From Solidesulfovibrio sp. (GTDB lineage: Bacteria; Desulfobacterota; Desulfovibrionia; Desulfovibrionales; Desulfovibrionaceae), in contig NZ_JBCFBA010000022.1 in the NCBI RefSeq assembly GCF_038562415.1, positions 1 to 64,000 on the forward strand: a DNA stretch of 64,000 bases, in the 5' to 3' direction. Below are positions 8,988-17,416 of the stretch, one piece after another. Made by a program: the position numbers and the translations under genes. Numbering within the stretch: position 1 is the first letter of the stretch; each line of letters starts with the position of its first letter. A model generated the notes under the pieces. The model ran no database searches and was not told the origin of the DNA. It saw nothing but the letters and a program-made list of their open reading frames with translations.

Positions 8988-10453
8988 ATGTTGAGGCTCC
9001 CGGTTTTGCGGCGTTCGATACGTTTGAGAAAGACTTCCACCACGCGCAGATACAGTTCGTCCTGCAGGACCTCGTCCTCGAAGCCCGCGTCGATATTGGG
9101 ATTGTCGTTGACCTCGATGACGTAGACCTTCTCGCCCACCTGTTTGAGGTCCACGCCGTAGAGGCCGTCGCCGATGGCGTCGGCGGCTTTCTGGGCGGCG
9201 GCGATGACTTTTTTGGGGACCCTGCCCACGGGCAGGGTTTCGACCCGGCCGTAGATGTCCTTGCCGGACTTGCCCTTGCGCAAAATCTGCCAGTGGCCGG
9301 CGGCCATGTAGTACTTGCAGGCGAAAAGCGGCCGCCGGTCCAGGATGCCGATGCGCCAGTCGAAATCCGAGGGCAGGTATTCCTGGGCGATGACCAGGTC
9401 GGACTTGGCCAAAAGGCGCCGGGCCTCGCTGACGAGGGTGTCGGATTCGCGCACCAGCACCACGCCCTGGGAAAAGGCGCTGTCGGGCTGCTTGAGCACG
9501 CAGGGCAGCGACAGCTCCTCCAGGATGTGGTCGATGCCCTTGGCGTGGGCGATGACCGTGCGCGGGGCCGGGATCCTGTGGCGCGAAAGCAGCTCGGCCA
9601 GGTAGACCTTGTTGGAACAGCGCAGGATCGACTGCGGGTCGTCGATGACCACCAGCCCCTCGGCCACGGCCTTGCGGGCCATGCGGTAGGTGTGGTGATC
9701 CACGTTGGTGGTCTCGCGGATGAACAGGGCGTCGAATTCGGACAGGCGGTTGGAATCCTCGTTGGTGACGAGCTCCACGCCGACGCCCAGCGTCTCGGCC
9801 GCCTTGACGAAGTATTTGAGGGCCTTGGCGTTCGAGGGCGGCCGGGCCTCCTCGGGGTCGTGCAGGATGGCCAGGTCGTAGCGCGACACCGGCCGCTTGG
9901 GGATGATGAGCTTTTTGCCGGCGAAGTATTCCGTGGACACGGATTCGGCGAAATCGCGCTCCTCGGGGGGAATGTCCTTGACGGACAGCGGCGAGACGTT
10001 TTGCAGCTGCCAGCCGCCGTTGAAGTTGAGGTCGGCGCGCAAGAAGGGCGCCGGGAAGAGCTTGAACAGCCGCGAGGCCAGCTGTTCCAGGCCCTTTTCA
10101 GGCGTTTTGCCGAAGTAGGCGGAAAAGCTCAGCTTCTCCGGAAAACGCTCGGCCAGGGCCCGGCCCATGACCTCTTCCAGTTCGTCCGAGGCCAAGCGGA
10201 TGATGCCGAGCGATTTCATGTCCTGGATGGCCGTGATGGACGGCACGGGCTTGTGCCCGCGCGCCTCGGCCAGAAGCGACACGTAATAGCCCATGGATTG
10301 GTAGCGGTAGGAGCGACAGATATTGATGATCTTGACGCCCCGAAGGCCGGTGAAGGTTTCGTCGGTCAGATAGGCCCGGGCCGCCACGGGTTCCACGCCG
10401 GAAAAGACCAGCGAGCAGTCCTCGGGATTTTCAATGACCACCAGAACGGACAC
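8984..10453 (-). CDS. RimK-like ATP-grasp ligase with N-terminal RLAN-type domain
   Basis: This 489-residue protein has two parts. Residues 1 to about 190 (MSVLVVIENPEDCSLVF...) resemble the N-terminal domain that accompanies some RimK-like ligases. The rest is an ATP-grasp ligase: FIRETTNVDHHTY, VIDDPQSILRCSNK, LPCVLKQPDSAFSQGV, IAQEYLPSDFDWRIG and the metal-binding VIEVNDNPNID near the C-terminus. RimK-like enzymes add amino acids to peptides or proteins through acyl-phosphate intermediates. The gene overlaps the peptidase gene before it by 23 bp and the GCS2 ligase after it by 4 bp. Together they look like a two-ligase peptide-forming system; substrate unknown. Confidence 0.87.
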   Translation of the reverse strand: MSVLVVIENPEDCSLVFSGVEPVAARAYLTDETFTGLRGVKIINICRSYRYQSMGYYVSLLAEARGHKPVPSITAIQDMKSLGIIRLASDELEEVMGRALAERFPEKLSFSAYFGKTPEKGLEQLASRLFKLFPAPFLRADLNFNGGWQLQNVSPLSVKDIPPEERDFAESVSTEYFAGKKLIIPKRPVSRYDLAILHDPEEARPPSNAKALKYFVKAAETLGVGVELVTNEDSNRLSEFDALFIRETTNVDHHTYRMARKAVAEGLVVIDDPQSILRCSNKVYLAELLSRHRIPAPRTVIAHAKGIDHILEELSLPCVLKQPDSAFSQGVVLVRESDTLVSEARRLLAKSDLVIAQEYLPSDFDWRIGILDRRPLFACKYYMAAGHWQILRKGKSGKDIYGRVETLPVGRVPKKVIAAAQKAADAIGDGLYGVDLKQVGEKVYVIEVNDNPNIDAGFEDEVLQDELYLRVVEVFLKRIERRKTGSLNI

Positions 10454-11222
10454 GATCGAAGGCTCCTTTGCCGTCCCTGGGGACGGCTTTTTTGCGGGGG
10501 GAGAGCACCAGCAGGTTGGCGTCGCGGGTGATGATGCCGAGCATCACGGCGCACACCAGGTGATTGAGCGTCACCTGGTAATACTGGCTTTCGCTGATGG
10601 GGTTGGGCAACAAGGGATCGGCGATGTGGGCGGTGCGGCTTTCCTGGTCGTAGCCGCCGATGACCACGAAATGCCCGGAGGGCTCGCCACGCAGGTCGTC
10701 GAAGATCATCTTCCCGTCCGCATCGTCGCGTTCGCGGGCGGTGCGGTAGAGGTAGGTGGCGGAGAGCCCGGCCAGGATGGGCCGGTCGCGCTTGAGGATG
10801 CCGCGCAAAAGCCCGGCCGTGAGGTCCTCGAAACGGATCTCGCCGCCCAGGCGCAGGTATTCCAGAGTGGCCTCGGTGGTGGCCTGGAGCCGGGCGCTTT
10901 TCTTGTGGCGGCGCTGGCGCGTGAGCTTGTCGGCCAGGTCGGCCTGGCCGCCGTCGCCGAACCAGGTGATGTCGAACACGGTGAGGTCGAAGGTGTAGAG
11001 CCTGGCCGCGTAGCCGCGCGAAAGGGCATGGCAGCCCAGCAGTGCCGCCAGGGTGCCGCCGCCGGGCAGGGTGGCCGTTTCGGCGATGACCGCCGAGAGC
11101 GGCACGTCGTCACCGTAATACCGGTAAATGGCTTGCAGACAGGTCGGGCCGCAGGTGGTGTCGTCGGGCTGGGCCTCGATGGGTATGGCGAGCTTGGAGC
11201 GCACGGGTTTGGCCGATACCAC
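10431..11222 (-). CDS. C39-like papain-fold peptidase
   Basis: The 263-residue protein has a C39-like peptidase core. The expected catalytic residues are Cys24 in DDTTCGPTCLQAIYRYYG, His184 in SGHFVVIGGYD and Asp202 in IADPLLP. It has no signal peptide, transporter domain or transmembrane segment, unlike bacteriocin exporters of the C39 family, so it probably works in the cytoplasm. As first gene of the overlapping four-gene cluster it may process, or transfer, the amide product made by the two ligases downstream. The upstream 208 bp to fliM (11223-11430) is the likely promoter region; no clear operator was seen there. Confidence 0.8.
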   Translation of the reverse strand: MVSAKPVRSKLAIPIEAQPDDTTCGPTCLQAIYRYYGDDVPLSAVIAETATLPGGGTLAALLGCHALSRGYAARLYTFDLTVFDITWFGDGGQADLADKLTRQRRHKKSARLQATTEATLEYLRLGGEIRFEDLTAGLLRGILKRDRPILAGLSATYLYRTARERDDADGKMIFDDLRGEPSGHFVVIGGYDQESRTAHIADPLLPNPISESQYYQVTLNHLVCAVMLGIITRDANLLVLSPRKKAVPRDGKGAFDRVRSGGH

Positions 11223-11430
11223 GGCCCCTCTCGCTTGGCCATGGCCGTTTTTGTCGATTTTATGGATTTGTTTCGTGATGGCAAGCTGTTAGGAAATACG
11301 GACAAGTGGCGTGCTGGGCGGAACCCGATGGGATCGTGAACGTTTTCGCCATGCAAGCAAGCGGAACGCGTTTTCCCGAGGCGCGCAGCGGCAACAGGAT
11401 TGCAAAAACGTCATGCAGGCGGGCGGCGGC

Positions 11431-12411
11431 CTATTCGAAGTGGATTTCCTCTTCCTTGATGATCTGGAAGGCCTTGTTGGACTTGACCAGGCCCGGGATG
11501 CCCCGGAACTTGCGCACGCCCTGGATTTCGGCGTCGAGCAGGGCGTCCACGTCGTTATCCAGCATGATGATGTCGCCGGGCTTGAGGGAAAGGAGCTGCC
11601 GGCCGGTGATTTGCGATTTGCCGAAGCGCACGAGCAGTTCCACCGGCGTTTCCATGAGCCGCTCCTTGAAGCGGGCGATCCAGGCGTGGTCCACTTCCAG
11701 GCGCTCGGTCTGGAAGGAGGCGTAGAGCTTGGAGCGGATGGGCTCGATGGTGGCGTAGGGCAGGCAGACGATGAGCGAGCCGATGGCGTTTTCGAGTTCC
11801 ACCTCGAAGGTGACCACCACCACCACGTCGCTTGGCGGCACGATGGCCGCGAACTGGGGGTTGACTTCGCTGCGCACGAGCTCGATGTGGACCTCGTGCA
11901 CGGGCTGCCAGGATTCCTCCATGTTTTCCAGGGCGATGCGCACCACGCGGTTGATGATGGCCTGCTCGATGGGCGTGAAGTCGCGGCCTTCGATCTTGGG
12001 CTGGGAGCCGGCGCCGCCGAAAAAGCTCTCCACCATGGCGAACACGAGCCGCGAGTCCACCACCAGGATGGCGTTGCCGCGCAGCGGGTCGAGTTTGAAG
12101 ATGTTGATCGAGGTCGGCACGGGCAGGGAGCGCATGAAGTCGCCGAATTTGGACATGTCGATGGAGATGGGGTTGACGTCGGCGCGCTTGCGCATGGCGT
12201 TGGCCATGGCGTTGGAGGCCAGGCGGGCGAAGCGGTCGTTGATGATCTCCAGGACCGGCATGCGGCCGCGGATGATGCGGTCCTGGTTGGACAGGTCGAA
12301 GACCACCACCCCGGAGTCGTCCTCCAGGATGTCGGTCTCCGCTTCGATCTCGCCGCCGGAAAGCCCGCGCAGCAACGCATCGACTTCGTCCTGATCGAGA
12401 ATCTTGCTCAT
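11431..12411 (-). CDS. fliM: Flagellar motor switch protein FliM
   Basis: The 326-residue protein is FliM, the middle part of the flagellar C-ring that binds phosphorylated CheY and sets rotation direction. The N-terminus MSKILDQDEVDALLRG carries the conserved CheY-binding segment. GDFMRSLPVPTSINIFKLDPL and the GGAG-containing FFGGAGS region belong to the CheC-like middle domain, and the C-terminal SpoA/FliN-like domain contains PVELLVRFGKSQITGRQLLSLKPGD. ATG 12411 was preferred over an upstream in-frame codon at 12498 because it starts the conserved segment and has GAAGG before it. No other flagellar gene is adjacent in this window, which is common where fliM is scattered from the main cluster. 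Confidence 0.95.
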   Translation of the reverse strand: MSKILDQDEVDALLRGLSGGEIEAETDILEDDSGVVVFDLSNQDRIIRGRMPVLEIINDRFARLASNAMANAMRKRADVNPISIDMSKFGDFMRSLPVPTSINIFKLDPLRGNAILVVDSRLVFAMVESFFGGAGSQPKIEGRDFTPIEQAIINRVVRIALENMEESWQPVHEVHIELVRSEVNPQFAAIVPPSDVVVVVTFEVELENAIGSLIVCLPYATIEPIRSKLYASFQTERLEVDHAWIARFKERLMETPVELLVRFGKSQITGRQLLSLKPGDIIMLDNDVDALLDAEIQGVRKFRGIPGLVKSNKAFQIIKEEEIHFE

Positions 12412-12577
12412 GTCCGCACCTTCGGCCTTTTCCCGGGAAAGTATAGGGATAACGGGCCGCAATGAAAAGGGCGATTTCCCTGGGGCTGTCACCGCCACCG
12501 GGCGAGGCCGAACAGGGCCTGGCCGGCAATCGGATTATGCCGCAATCGTTCCGGGAGTCCAGAGGGCGGCAGCCCTT

Positions 12578-12591
12578 TGGCCGCCGGAGGC
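12578..12591 (+). repeat. Short dispersed motif TGGCCGCCGGAGGC
   Basis: An exact copy of the motif at 186-199, here in the 295-bp gap between fliM and the outer-membrane protein gene, preceded by the dyad AGAGGGCGGCAGCCCTTT. Nothing else with coding potential is seen in this gap (12412-12706). Confidence 0.6.
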
Positions 12592-12629
12592 GTTCCCCCT
12601 ACCCCTCTCCCGTCCGCCCCCCAAATGAC

Positions 12630-12654
12630 GACCGGCCGCGTGGCGCGGCCGGTC
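12630..12654 (-). terminator. Hairpin after the outer-membrane protein gene
   Basis: A perfect 11-bp stem GACCGGCCGCG / CGCGGCCGGTC with a 3-nt loop lies 52 bp past the stop of the minus-strand gene at 12707. There is no clear T-run after it on the minus strand, so an intrinsic terminator is plausible but not certain. Confidence 0.55.
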
Positions 12655-12706
12655 GCATCCGCCTTTGCCGGCGGGAAGAGCCTGGCCGCCGGGGCGGCGC
12701 GCGACA

Positions 12707-13288
12707 CTAGAAACTGACGTTGAGGCCCAGGGTGCCGCCGAAGCCGTTGACGCCCTGGTCGTTGAACTGGCCGAGGTGCAGGTATTTGACAGAGCCCTTG
12801 AGGCTGAGCTGCTGGGTCAGGCCGACGGTGGCGCCGAGTTCGGCGTTCTCGGTGACGTTGTTCTCGAAGCCGTTGTAGGGGACCTTGGCATCGGCCCACA
12901 GCCCGCCCACACCGGCGCCGACGAACATGGTGGCCGGCCCGGTGGCCAGGAAGTGCCAGCGGGCGTTGAGGCCCGCGCCGATGCCGTTGGCCGGGGTGGA
13001 TTTGGTGCCGTAGCCGTAGTCGGTCTCGAATTTCTTGCTCTGGTTGACGTAGGCGCCCATGCCTTCGGCCTCCACGGCCACGTTGTCGAAGACGTAGTAG
13101 GTCAGGGCGCCGCCGTACGTGTAGATCGAGTTGACCCGGTCGTTGGTGGTGCCGTAGGCGCTGAAGCGGGGCTCGAAGTTGAACGTGCCGGCCGACAGGG
13201 TTTGGGCCATGACCCAGCTTGTCGACGCGGCCAGCACCAGGCAGGCGAATCCGAGGGCCACGAGTAGTTTGCGAAAAAGCGCGTCCAT
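12707..13288 (-). CDS. Outer-membrane beta-barrel protein (OmpW/OmpA-barrel-like)
   Basis: The 193-residue protein starts with a signal peptide (hydrophobic residues about 9-28, cleavage after VMA before QTLSAG). The mature part has alternating aromatic and polar strands with glycine-rich turns, such as GGALTYYVFDNVAVEAEGMG and GVGGLWADAK, and ends LGLNVSF. A terminal phenylalanine is the usual signature for insertion into the outer membrane. ATG 13288 was chosen because GGAGAAGGA sits just upstream; the longer frame to 13372 has no ribosome site. Function unknown; small eight-strand barrels of this type are structural or lipid-A-modifying proteins. An AT-rich promoter-like region follows at about 13370-13400 (ATTATCTGAAATAACAAAC). 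Confidence 0.8.
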   Translation of the reverse strand: MDALFRKLLVALGFACLVLAASTSWVMAQTLSAGTFNFEPRFSAYGTTNDRVNSIYTYGGALTYYVFDNVAVEAEGMGAYVNQSKKFETDYGYGTKSTPANGIGAGLNARWHFLATGPATMFVGAGVGGLWADAKVPYNGFENNVTENAELGATVGLTQQLSLKGSVKYLHLGQFNDQGVNGFGGTLGLNVSF

Positions 13289-13498
13289 TTCCTTCTCCCT
13301 GTTCGAACGGATTGATGATCGCTCTTGGTAAATCAAGAATCGTGCCAAGGGGGCGGCAGGCGGGTTTTGCATCTAATTATCTGAAATAACAAACTTAAAT
13401 CATGATATCCCGTCCGGTGGGGCAAGGAGTGGCTCGGGATCGTATGAGTTTTTCAGAAATTCAAACGGGCGGTGCCGCTGGGGTTGGGGCGAAACGGC

Positions 13499-13530
13499 AG
13501 CGGCCGGCGGTCATGGGACCGCCGGCCGCT
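13499..13530. terminator. Strong 14-bp hairpin downstream of hypB
   Basis: A perfect stem AGCGGCCGGCGGTC / GACCGCCGGCCGCT with loop ATGG lies about 50 bp past the hypB stop. The T-run (TTTT) is on the plus-strand side, and the minus-strand side lacks one. It may act as a bidirectional or rho-assisted terminator for the hypA-hypB unit. The rest of the gap 13289-13578 is AT-rich and holds no gene. Confidence 0.55.
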
Positions 13531-13578
13531 TTTGTCAACGAATGGGGCAAACGCCTTTGGCGCGTTGCCGGGGGGGAC

Positions 13579-14241
13579 TCAGGCGGCGCCGCGCTTGTCG
13601 GCCAGGCGGGCGCGCAGCCAGCCGTACCAGTCGTCCAGGCCTTCGCGCGTGCGGGCCGAGACCGGGAAGACGCTGATGCATTCGTTGAGCACCGTGGCGT
13701 GGCGGGCGGCCCGCTCCAGGTCGAAGTCCACGTAGGGCAGCAGGTCGATCTTGTTTAAGACCAGCGCGGCGGAAATGTGGAACATCAGCGGGTATTTCTC
13801 GGGCTTGTCGTCGCCCTCGGTCACGCTGAGCAGGGTCACCTTGAAATCCTCGCCCACGTCGAACTCGGCCGGGCAGACCAGGTTGCCGACGTTTTCAATG
13901 AAAAGGATGTCCAGGCCGTCGAGGTCGAGGTTTCCGATGGCCTCCCGGACCTGGGCGCTGGTCAGGTGGCAGCCGCCCTCGGTGTTGATCTGCACGGCCT
14001 GGGCGCCGGTTGCGGCCACGCGGCGGGCGTCGTTGTCGGTTTGCAGGTCGCCCTCGACCACGGCCATGCGCAGCTGCGGGGCCAGGTCGGTGAGGGTGCG
14101 TTCCAGCAGCGTGGTCTTGCCGGCGCCGGGGGAGCTCATGAGGTTGAGGACGAGGATGCCTTTTTGGGCGAAGAAGTCCTTGAGGTCGGCGGCGATGCGG
14201 GCGTTGGCCTCCAGGATGTTGCGCACCACGGGAATCTGCAT
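13579..14241 (-). CDS. hypB: Hydrogenase maturation GTPase HypB
   Basis: The 220-residue protein is HypB, the GTPase that delivers nickel to [NiFe]-hydrogenase precursors together with HypA. Visible motifs are the P-loop SSPGAGKTTL (about 37-46), VEGDLQTDNDA, the metal-site EGGCHL, and NKIDLL for guanine recognition. The N-terminus lacks the long histidine stretch found in nickel-storing HypB proteins, so it is probably a pure delivery factor. It lies 12 bp downstream of hypA on the same strand, clearly one operon. The hypCDEF genes are not in this window. Confidence 0.95.
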   Translation of the reverse strand: MQIPVVRNILEANARIAADLKDFFAQKGILVLNLMSSPGAGKTTLLERTLTDLAPQLRMAVVEGDLQTDNDARRVAATGAQAVQINTEGGCHLTSAQVREAIGNLDLDGLDILFIENVGNLVCPAEFDVGEDFKVTLLSVTEGDDKPEKYPLMFHISAALVLNKIDLLPYVDFDLERAARHATVLNECISVFPVSARTREGLDDWYGWLRARLADKRGAA

Positions 14242-14253
14242 GGCAAGCCTCCG

Positions 14254-14604
14254 CTATTCGAGTTCGAGGTATTCGATGTAGAGTTCGCGGCCGCTGAGGA
14301 CGGTGTGGCCGAGATCCTCGCCGCAGGCCGGGCAGGGGGCGAAGGCCGATTTTCCTTCCGGGGAAAATTCCCGGCCGCAGGCCCGGCAGCGCAGGACCAC
14401 CGGGTTTTCCTCCAACACGAGTTTGGCCGTGGCCAGGCGGGTGTCCATGGTCAGGGCCGTGAAGGCCATGTCCAGGGCCTCGGGCACGACGGCCGACAGC
14501 CGGCCGTGGCGGACCTTGACCGTGACGAGGGTGTCCTTGCCGTGCTTGGCCATCTCGTCTTCGATGAGCGCCAGCAGGCTTTGGGCGATGGAGAGTTCGT
14601 GCAT
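14254..14604 (-). CDS. hypA: Hydrogenase nickel incorporation protein HypA
   Basis: The 116-residue protein has the invariant start MHELSIAQSL, where the N-terminal amine and His2 bind nickel. It also has two CxxC pairs, CRAC and CPAC, forming the structural zinc site. Length is typical for HypA. It is the first gene of the hypA-hypB pair and hands nickel to HypB for [NiFe]-hydrogenase maturation. The gap to the DUF554 gene upstream on the same strand is 60 bp. Confidence 0.95.
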   Translation of the reverse strand: MHELSIAQSLLALIEDEMAKHGKDTLVTVKVRHGRLSAVVPEALDMAFTALTMDTRLATAKLVLEENPVVLRCRACGREFSPEGKSAFAPCPACGEDLGHTVLSGRELYIEYLELE

Positions 14605-14664
14605 GGGGCTTTCGCTCTACGGCAAAACGGCGGTCGCGTAAAGAAAGGGCGGTCACAAAGTGCG

Positions 14665-15348
14665 TCAGGCGAACCAGGGCGCCAGCACCACGGCCACGAC
14701 CATGGCCGGCAGCAGGTTGGCCACGCGGATTTTCAAAAGCCCCAGCATGTTGAGGCCGATGGCCAGGATGAGCAGCCCGCCGACGGCGGTCAGCTGGGTC
14801 AGGCGGTCCGGGGTGAAGTAGTCGTGGGTGGCGGCGCCGAGGGCCACGAGCAGGCCTTCGTAGAGGGCCACGGGCAGGCAGGACAGGATGACGCCGGCGC
14901 CGTGGGTGGTGGCCAGGATCATGGCCACGGCGCCGTCGAGGGCGGATTTGGCGAAAAGCAGGGTATGATCGCCGCGCAGGGCCTCGTCGAAGGAGCCGAG
15001 GATGGCCATGGTGCCGGTGCAGAAGATGACGGTGGCCGTGACCAGGCCATCGGTGAACAGGGCGTTGTCCGAGCGCAGCCGGGCCTTGAGGCCGTCGCCG
15101 GCCCGGGCCATGAAGCGTTCGATGTCGAGGAGTTCGCCGGCGACGGCGCCGGAGAGCATGCTTATGACCACGAGCAGGGGGGCGTTGCCGGCCAGGGCCA
15201 TCTTGAGGCCGATGAGCAGGATGGACAGGCCCAGGGCGTGGAACATGCCGGAGCGGACGCGGTCGGGGAAGCGGCCGTGGAGCAGCAAACCGAGCAGGCC
15301 GCCGGCGACGATGGCCGCGCCGTTGACCAGGGGACCGATGGGGATCAT
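14665..15348 (-). CDS. DUF554 family membrane protein (YqgA-like)
   Basis: The 227-residue protein is largely hydrophobic, with about six or seven predicted membrane helices (for example 7-24, 36-52, 97-117, 145-165, 185-205, 210-226). The start MIPIGPLVNGAAIVAGGLLG and the repeated glycine-rich segment FTDGLVTATVIFCTGTMAILGS are characteristic of the DUF554 family. Its biochemical role is unknown; a transport function is often assumed. It lies upstream of hypA on the same strand, so cotranscription is possible. Confidence 0.85.
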   Translation of the reverse strand: MIPIGPLVNGAAIVAGGLLGLLLHGRFPDRVRSGMFHALGLSILLIGLKMALAGNAPLLVVISMLSGAVAGELLDIERFMARAGDGLKARLRSDNALFTDGLVTATVIFCTGTMAILGSFDEALRGDHTLLFAKSALDGAVAMILATTHGAGVILSCLPVALYEGLLVALGAATHDYFTPDRLTQLTAVGGLLILAIGLNMLGLLKIRVANLLPAMVVAVVLAPWFA

Positions 15349-15460
15349 GGCGACTCCTCGCCCGGAAGGGGCAGGGGAGGTCTATCCGTTCCGGGCGGGC
15401 GGCACAAGGGCGAAATATCTTGACGAAAACAAGCGGGTTGGGCTATCTATTTCAATTCCT

Positions 15461-15547
15461 GCCGGGATGGCGGAATTGGTAGACGCAGTGGACTCAAAAT
15501 CCACCGGTCGCAAGGCCTTGGGGGTTCGAGTCCCCCTCCCGGTACCA
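15461..15547 (+). tRNA. tRNA-Leu (anticodon CAA)
   Basis: The 87-nt sequence folds as a class II tRNA: acceptor GCCGGGA pairs with TCCCGGT, the anticodon stem GTGGA/TCCAC holds loop CTCAAAA with anticodon CAA, a long variable arm follows, the T arm is GGGGGTTCGAGTCCCCC, and CCA is encoded. It decodes the leucine codon TTG. Its last 17 bases are the attachment core of the integrated element that begins immediately downstream. Confidence 0.96.
15531..15547 (+). repeat. attL core: 17-bp tRNA 3' end
   Basis: The 17 bases TCCCCCTCCCGGTACCA at the tRNA-Leu 3' end are repeated exactly at 26980-26996. This is the direct repeat expected when an element integrates by tyrosine recombinase into a tRNA gene. 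The tRNA stays intact on this side. Confidence 0.92.
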
Positions 15548-15554
15548 TTTTTTA

Positions 15555-15582
15555 TGTAACTATTTCGTACAGTTACATTTTT
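15555..15582 (+). terminator. Terminator-like hairpin directly after tRNA-Leu
   Basis: TGTAACT (15555-15561) pairs with AGTTACA (15571-15577) and is followed by TTTTTA. It begins eight bases after the tRNA CCA and lies inside the integrated element, so the element seems to supply a new end for the tRNA transcript. The native hairpin is now at 27008-27037. Confidence 0.7.
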
Positions 15583-15591
15583 AATGTTCAC

Positions 15592-15651
15592 GGCATCGTC
15601 CTAACCCACCGGGTACAGCGCCCTGGTACAAAACGGGGTTAGGACGATGCC
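15592..15651 (+). promoter_or_regulatory. 16-bp inverted repeat covering the integrase start codon
   Basis: GGCATCGTCCTAACCC (15592-15607) and its exact complement (15636-15651) flank a 28-nt spacer. The right arm contains the likely ribosome site (TTAGGA) and the integrase ATG at 15647-15649. In mRNA this stem would hide the start; as DNA it could also be a protein-binding dyad. The spacer holds two GGTACA copies. Confidence 0.65.
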
Positions 15652-17416
15652 CTCTTTTTTGCCCAAATCCGCTCATCACCTTCTTTGCAAAGGCGGTCGG
15701 TTTTATTTCCGCCGGCTTGTCCCACATGATCTTCGCCCCCTTTTCGGCAAGGGCGAAATCAAATATTCTTTGGGTGCCGTTGGAGTCAGGGATGCCCGCT
15801 TACAGGCAGAGCATATTTCCTACAAAATTGGTTCGCTATTTCAAGAATTGAGAAATCTAATGGAAAAAAAACTGAAAGATTTATCTGGTGAAGATATATC
15901 AAGGCTGATTGAAAAGTATTTTGATGAAATCCGTACCGTTAGAGAATTGGCGGATATTAGTGATAACGAAATACTTGGCAAAGAAGAATATGACAGTTTA
16001 ATTAAAGCAAAAACAGAACAAGCGACATATTTTAAAAATGCTTTATTAAAAATCCAGTCTGATGATGGCGTTGAATCTCTGCTTGATGGATTTTTAAGAA
16101 ATTGTGAAATAGAACCAGACCATGAACATCAAAAATATAGCATTATAAAACGTGGATTCATTATTCAGTACAAAAAATATTTTGAAAATTTAGTAAAAAG
16201 ATATAATGGAGAATCAACTTCTGAGGAAGAAGAAAGTATTTATAATAAATATCTTTTAAAACTAAATGAAAGTTCAAAAGAAAATGCTACGATGTATATA
16301 CAAGGGGCAAAAAAAGTAAAAACTCCAAAAAAAATATATAAATTAAGTGAGGTGTGGGAAAAATATAAAGAAGATAAAACTAAAAATGATAACAAACGCG
16401 CAAGCACTTTGGCAGATTATGAGAAATTTTTTCATTTGTTTATTGAGGTAGTTGGAGATCTAAATATCACGGAAATAGATAAAAGCGACATAAGAAGCTT
16501 TCGTGAAGTGTTGCTCAACTGGCCGAAAAATAAATCAAAAAACAAGAAATACAAGGATAAGACGACCAAAGAAATATTGGAAATGGATATTCCTGAAAAT
16601 GATAAAATAACTGAAAAAACACGTCGTAATTATCTATGTGCGTTAATGTCATTTTGGACTTATGCTGAAACACTTGGGTATACAGATGATAATCCAATCA
16701 AGGGATTTGGAACTAAGATAAGAAACATTCAACAGGCAAAAATTGTCCGCCCATTTACCATTGATGAACTGAATAAAATATTCACTTCGCCGATCTATGT
16801 TAATGATGGTGAAAATAAGTTCGCTTATCGTTATTGGATACCATTGATTGCATTGTTTACCGGCGCAAGATTGAATGAAATTTGTCAATTATATCTTGAT
16901 GATATCCGTGAGGTGGACGGAACTTGGGTCTTTGATATCAATAACAATAAGCCAGATAAGCAAATAAAAAATGTTGCGTCAAAAAGACTTGTTCCAATCC
17001 ATCCTTTTTTGCTGAACGAATTAAAAATATTGAATTATGTTGAAAAATTGACAAAAAAACGAGAACAAAGATTGTTTCCTGAACTTAAACCATTAAAATC
17101 TACTGGTAAATATAACCATGCAGTAAGCAAATGGTTTGCATTTCTGAAGGAAAAAATTAAATTAACAGACAATGGTGTTAATTTCCATTCCTTTCGGAAA
17201 ACGTATGCTAATTTTTGCAAGCAAAATAAGGTTCAATTAAATTTGGATGACCACATGTATAAGCGTGTGATCGGTCACGCATTAAATGATTTAACGGCCG
17301 AAGTCTATGGAAATGAGTTTTCACCTCAGCTTTTGTATGAAAATATAATGGTGAAAATCAATTTTGATGAAGTTGATTTTTCCCATGTCTTGCGATCACG
17401 TTTTGTGATTCGCTAG
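15647..17416 (+). CDS. Tyrosine-type site-specific integrase
   Basis: The 589-residue protein begins with the short basic segment common in large phage/island integrases (GGRFYFRRLVPHDLRPLFGKG), then a long helical middle and core-binding region. The catalytic domain shows Arg408 in FTGARLNE, His514 and Arg517 in HSFRKTY, His544 in GHALNDL and Tyr554 in AEVYG: the full R-H-R-H-Y set. It should catalyse integration and excision at the tRNA-Leu site, to which it is adjacent. Translation may be limited by the inverted repeat over its start codon. The first codons keep GC-rich usage while the rest is AT-rich. Confidence 0.93.
   Translation: MPSFLPKSAHHLLCKGGRFYFRRLVPHDLRPLFGKGEIKYSLGAVGVRDARLQAEHISYKIGSLFQELRNLMEKKLKDLSGEDISRLIEKYFDEIRTVRELADISDNEILGKEEYDSLIKAKTEQATYFKNALLKIQSDDGVESLLDGFLRNCEIEPDHEHQKYSIIKRGFIIQYKKYFENLVKRYNGESTSEEEESIYNKYLLKLNESSKENATMYIQGAKKVKTPKKIYKLSEVWEKYKEDKTKNDNKRASTLADYEKFFHLFIEVVGDLNITEIDKSDIRSFREVLLNWPKNKSKNKKYKDKTTKEILEMDIPENDKITEKTRRNYLCALMSFWTYAETLGYTDDNPIKGFGTKIRNIQQAKIVRPFTIDELNKIFTSPIYVNDGENKFAYRYWIPLIALFTGARLNEICQLYLDDIREVDGTWVFDINNNKPDKQIKNVASKRLVPIHPFLLNELKILNYVEKLTKKREQRLFPELKPLKSTGKYNHAVSKWFAFLKEKIKLTDNGVNFHSFRKTYANFCKQNKVQLNLDDHMYKRVIGHALNDLTAEVYGNEFSPQLLYENIMVKINFDEVDFSHVLRSRFVIR

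Noticed and set aside
15592-15651. Inverted repeat as terminal repeat of an insertion sequence
   Set aside because: Its arms are only 28 bp apart and enclose no gene; the position over the integrase start fits a regulatory structure better.
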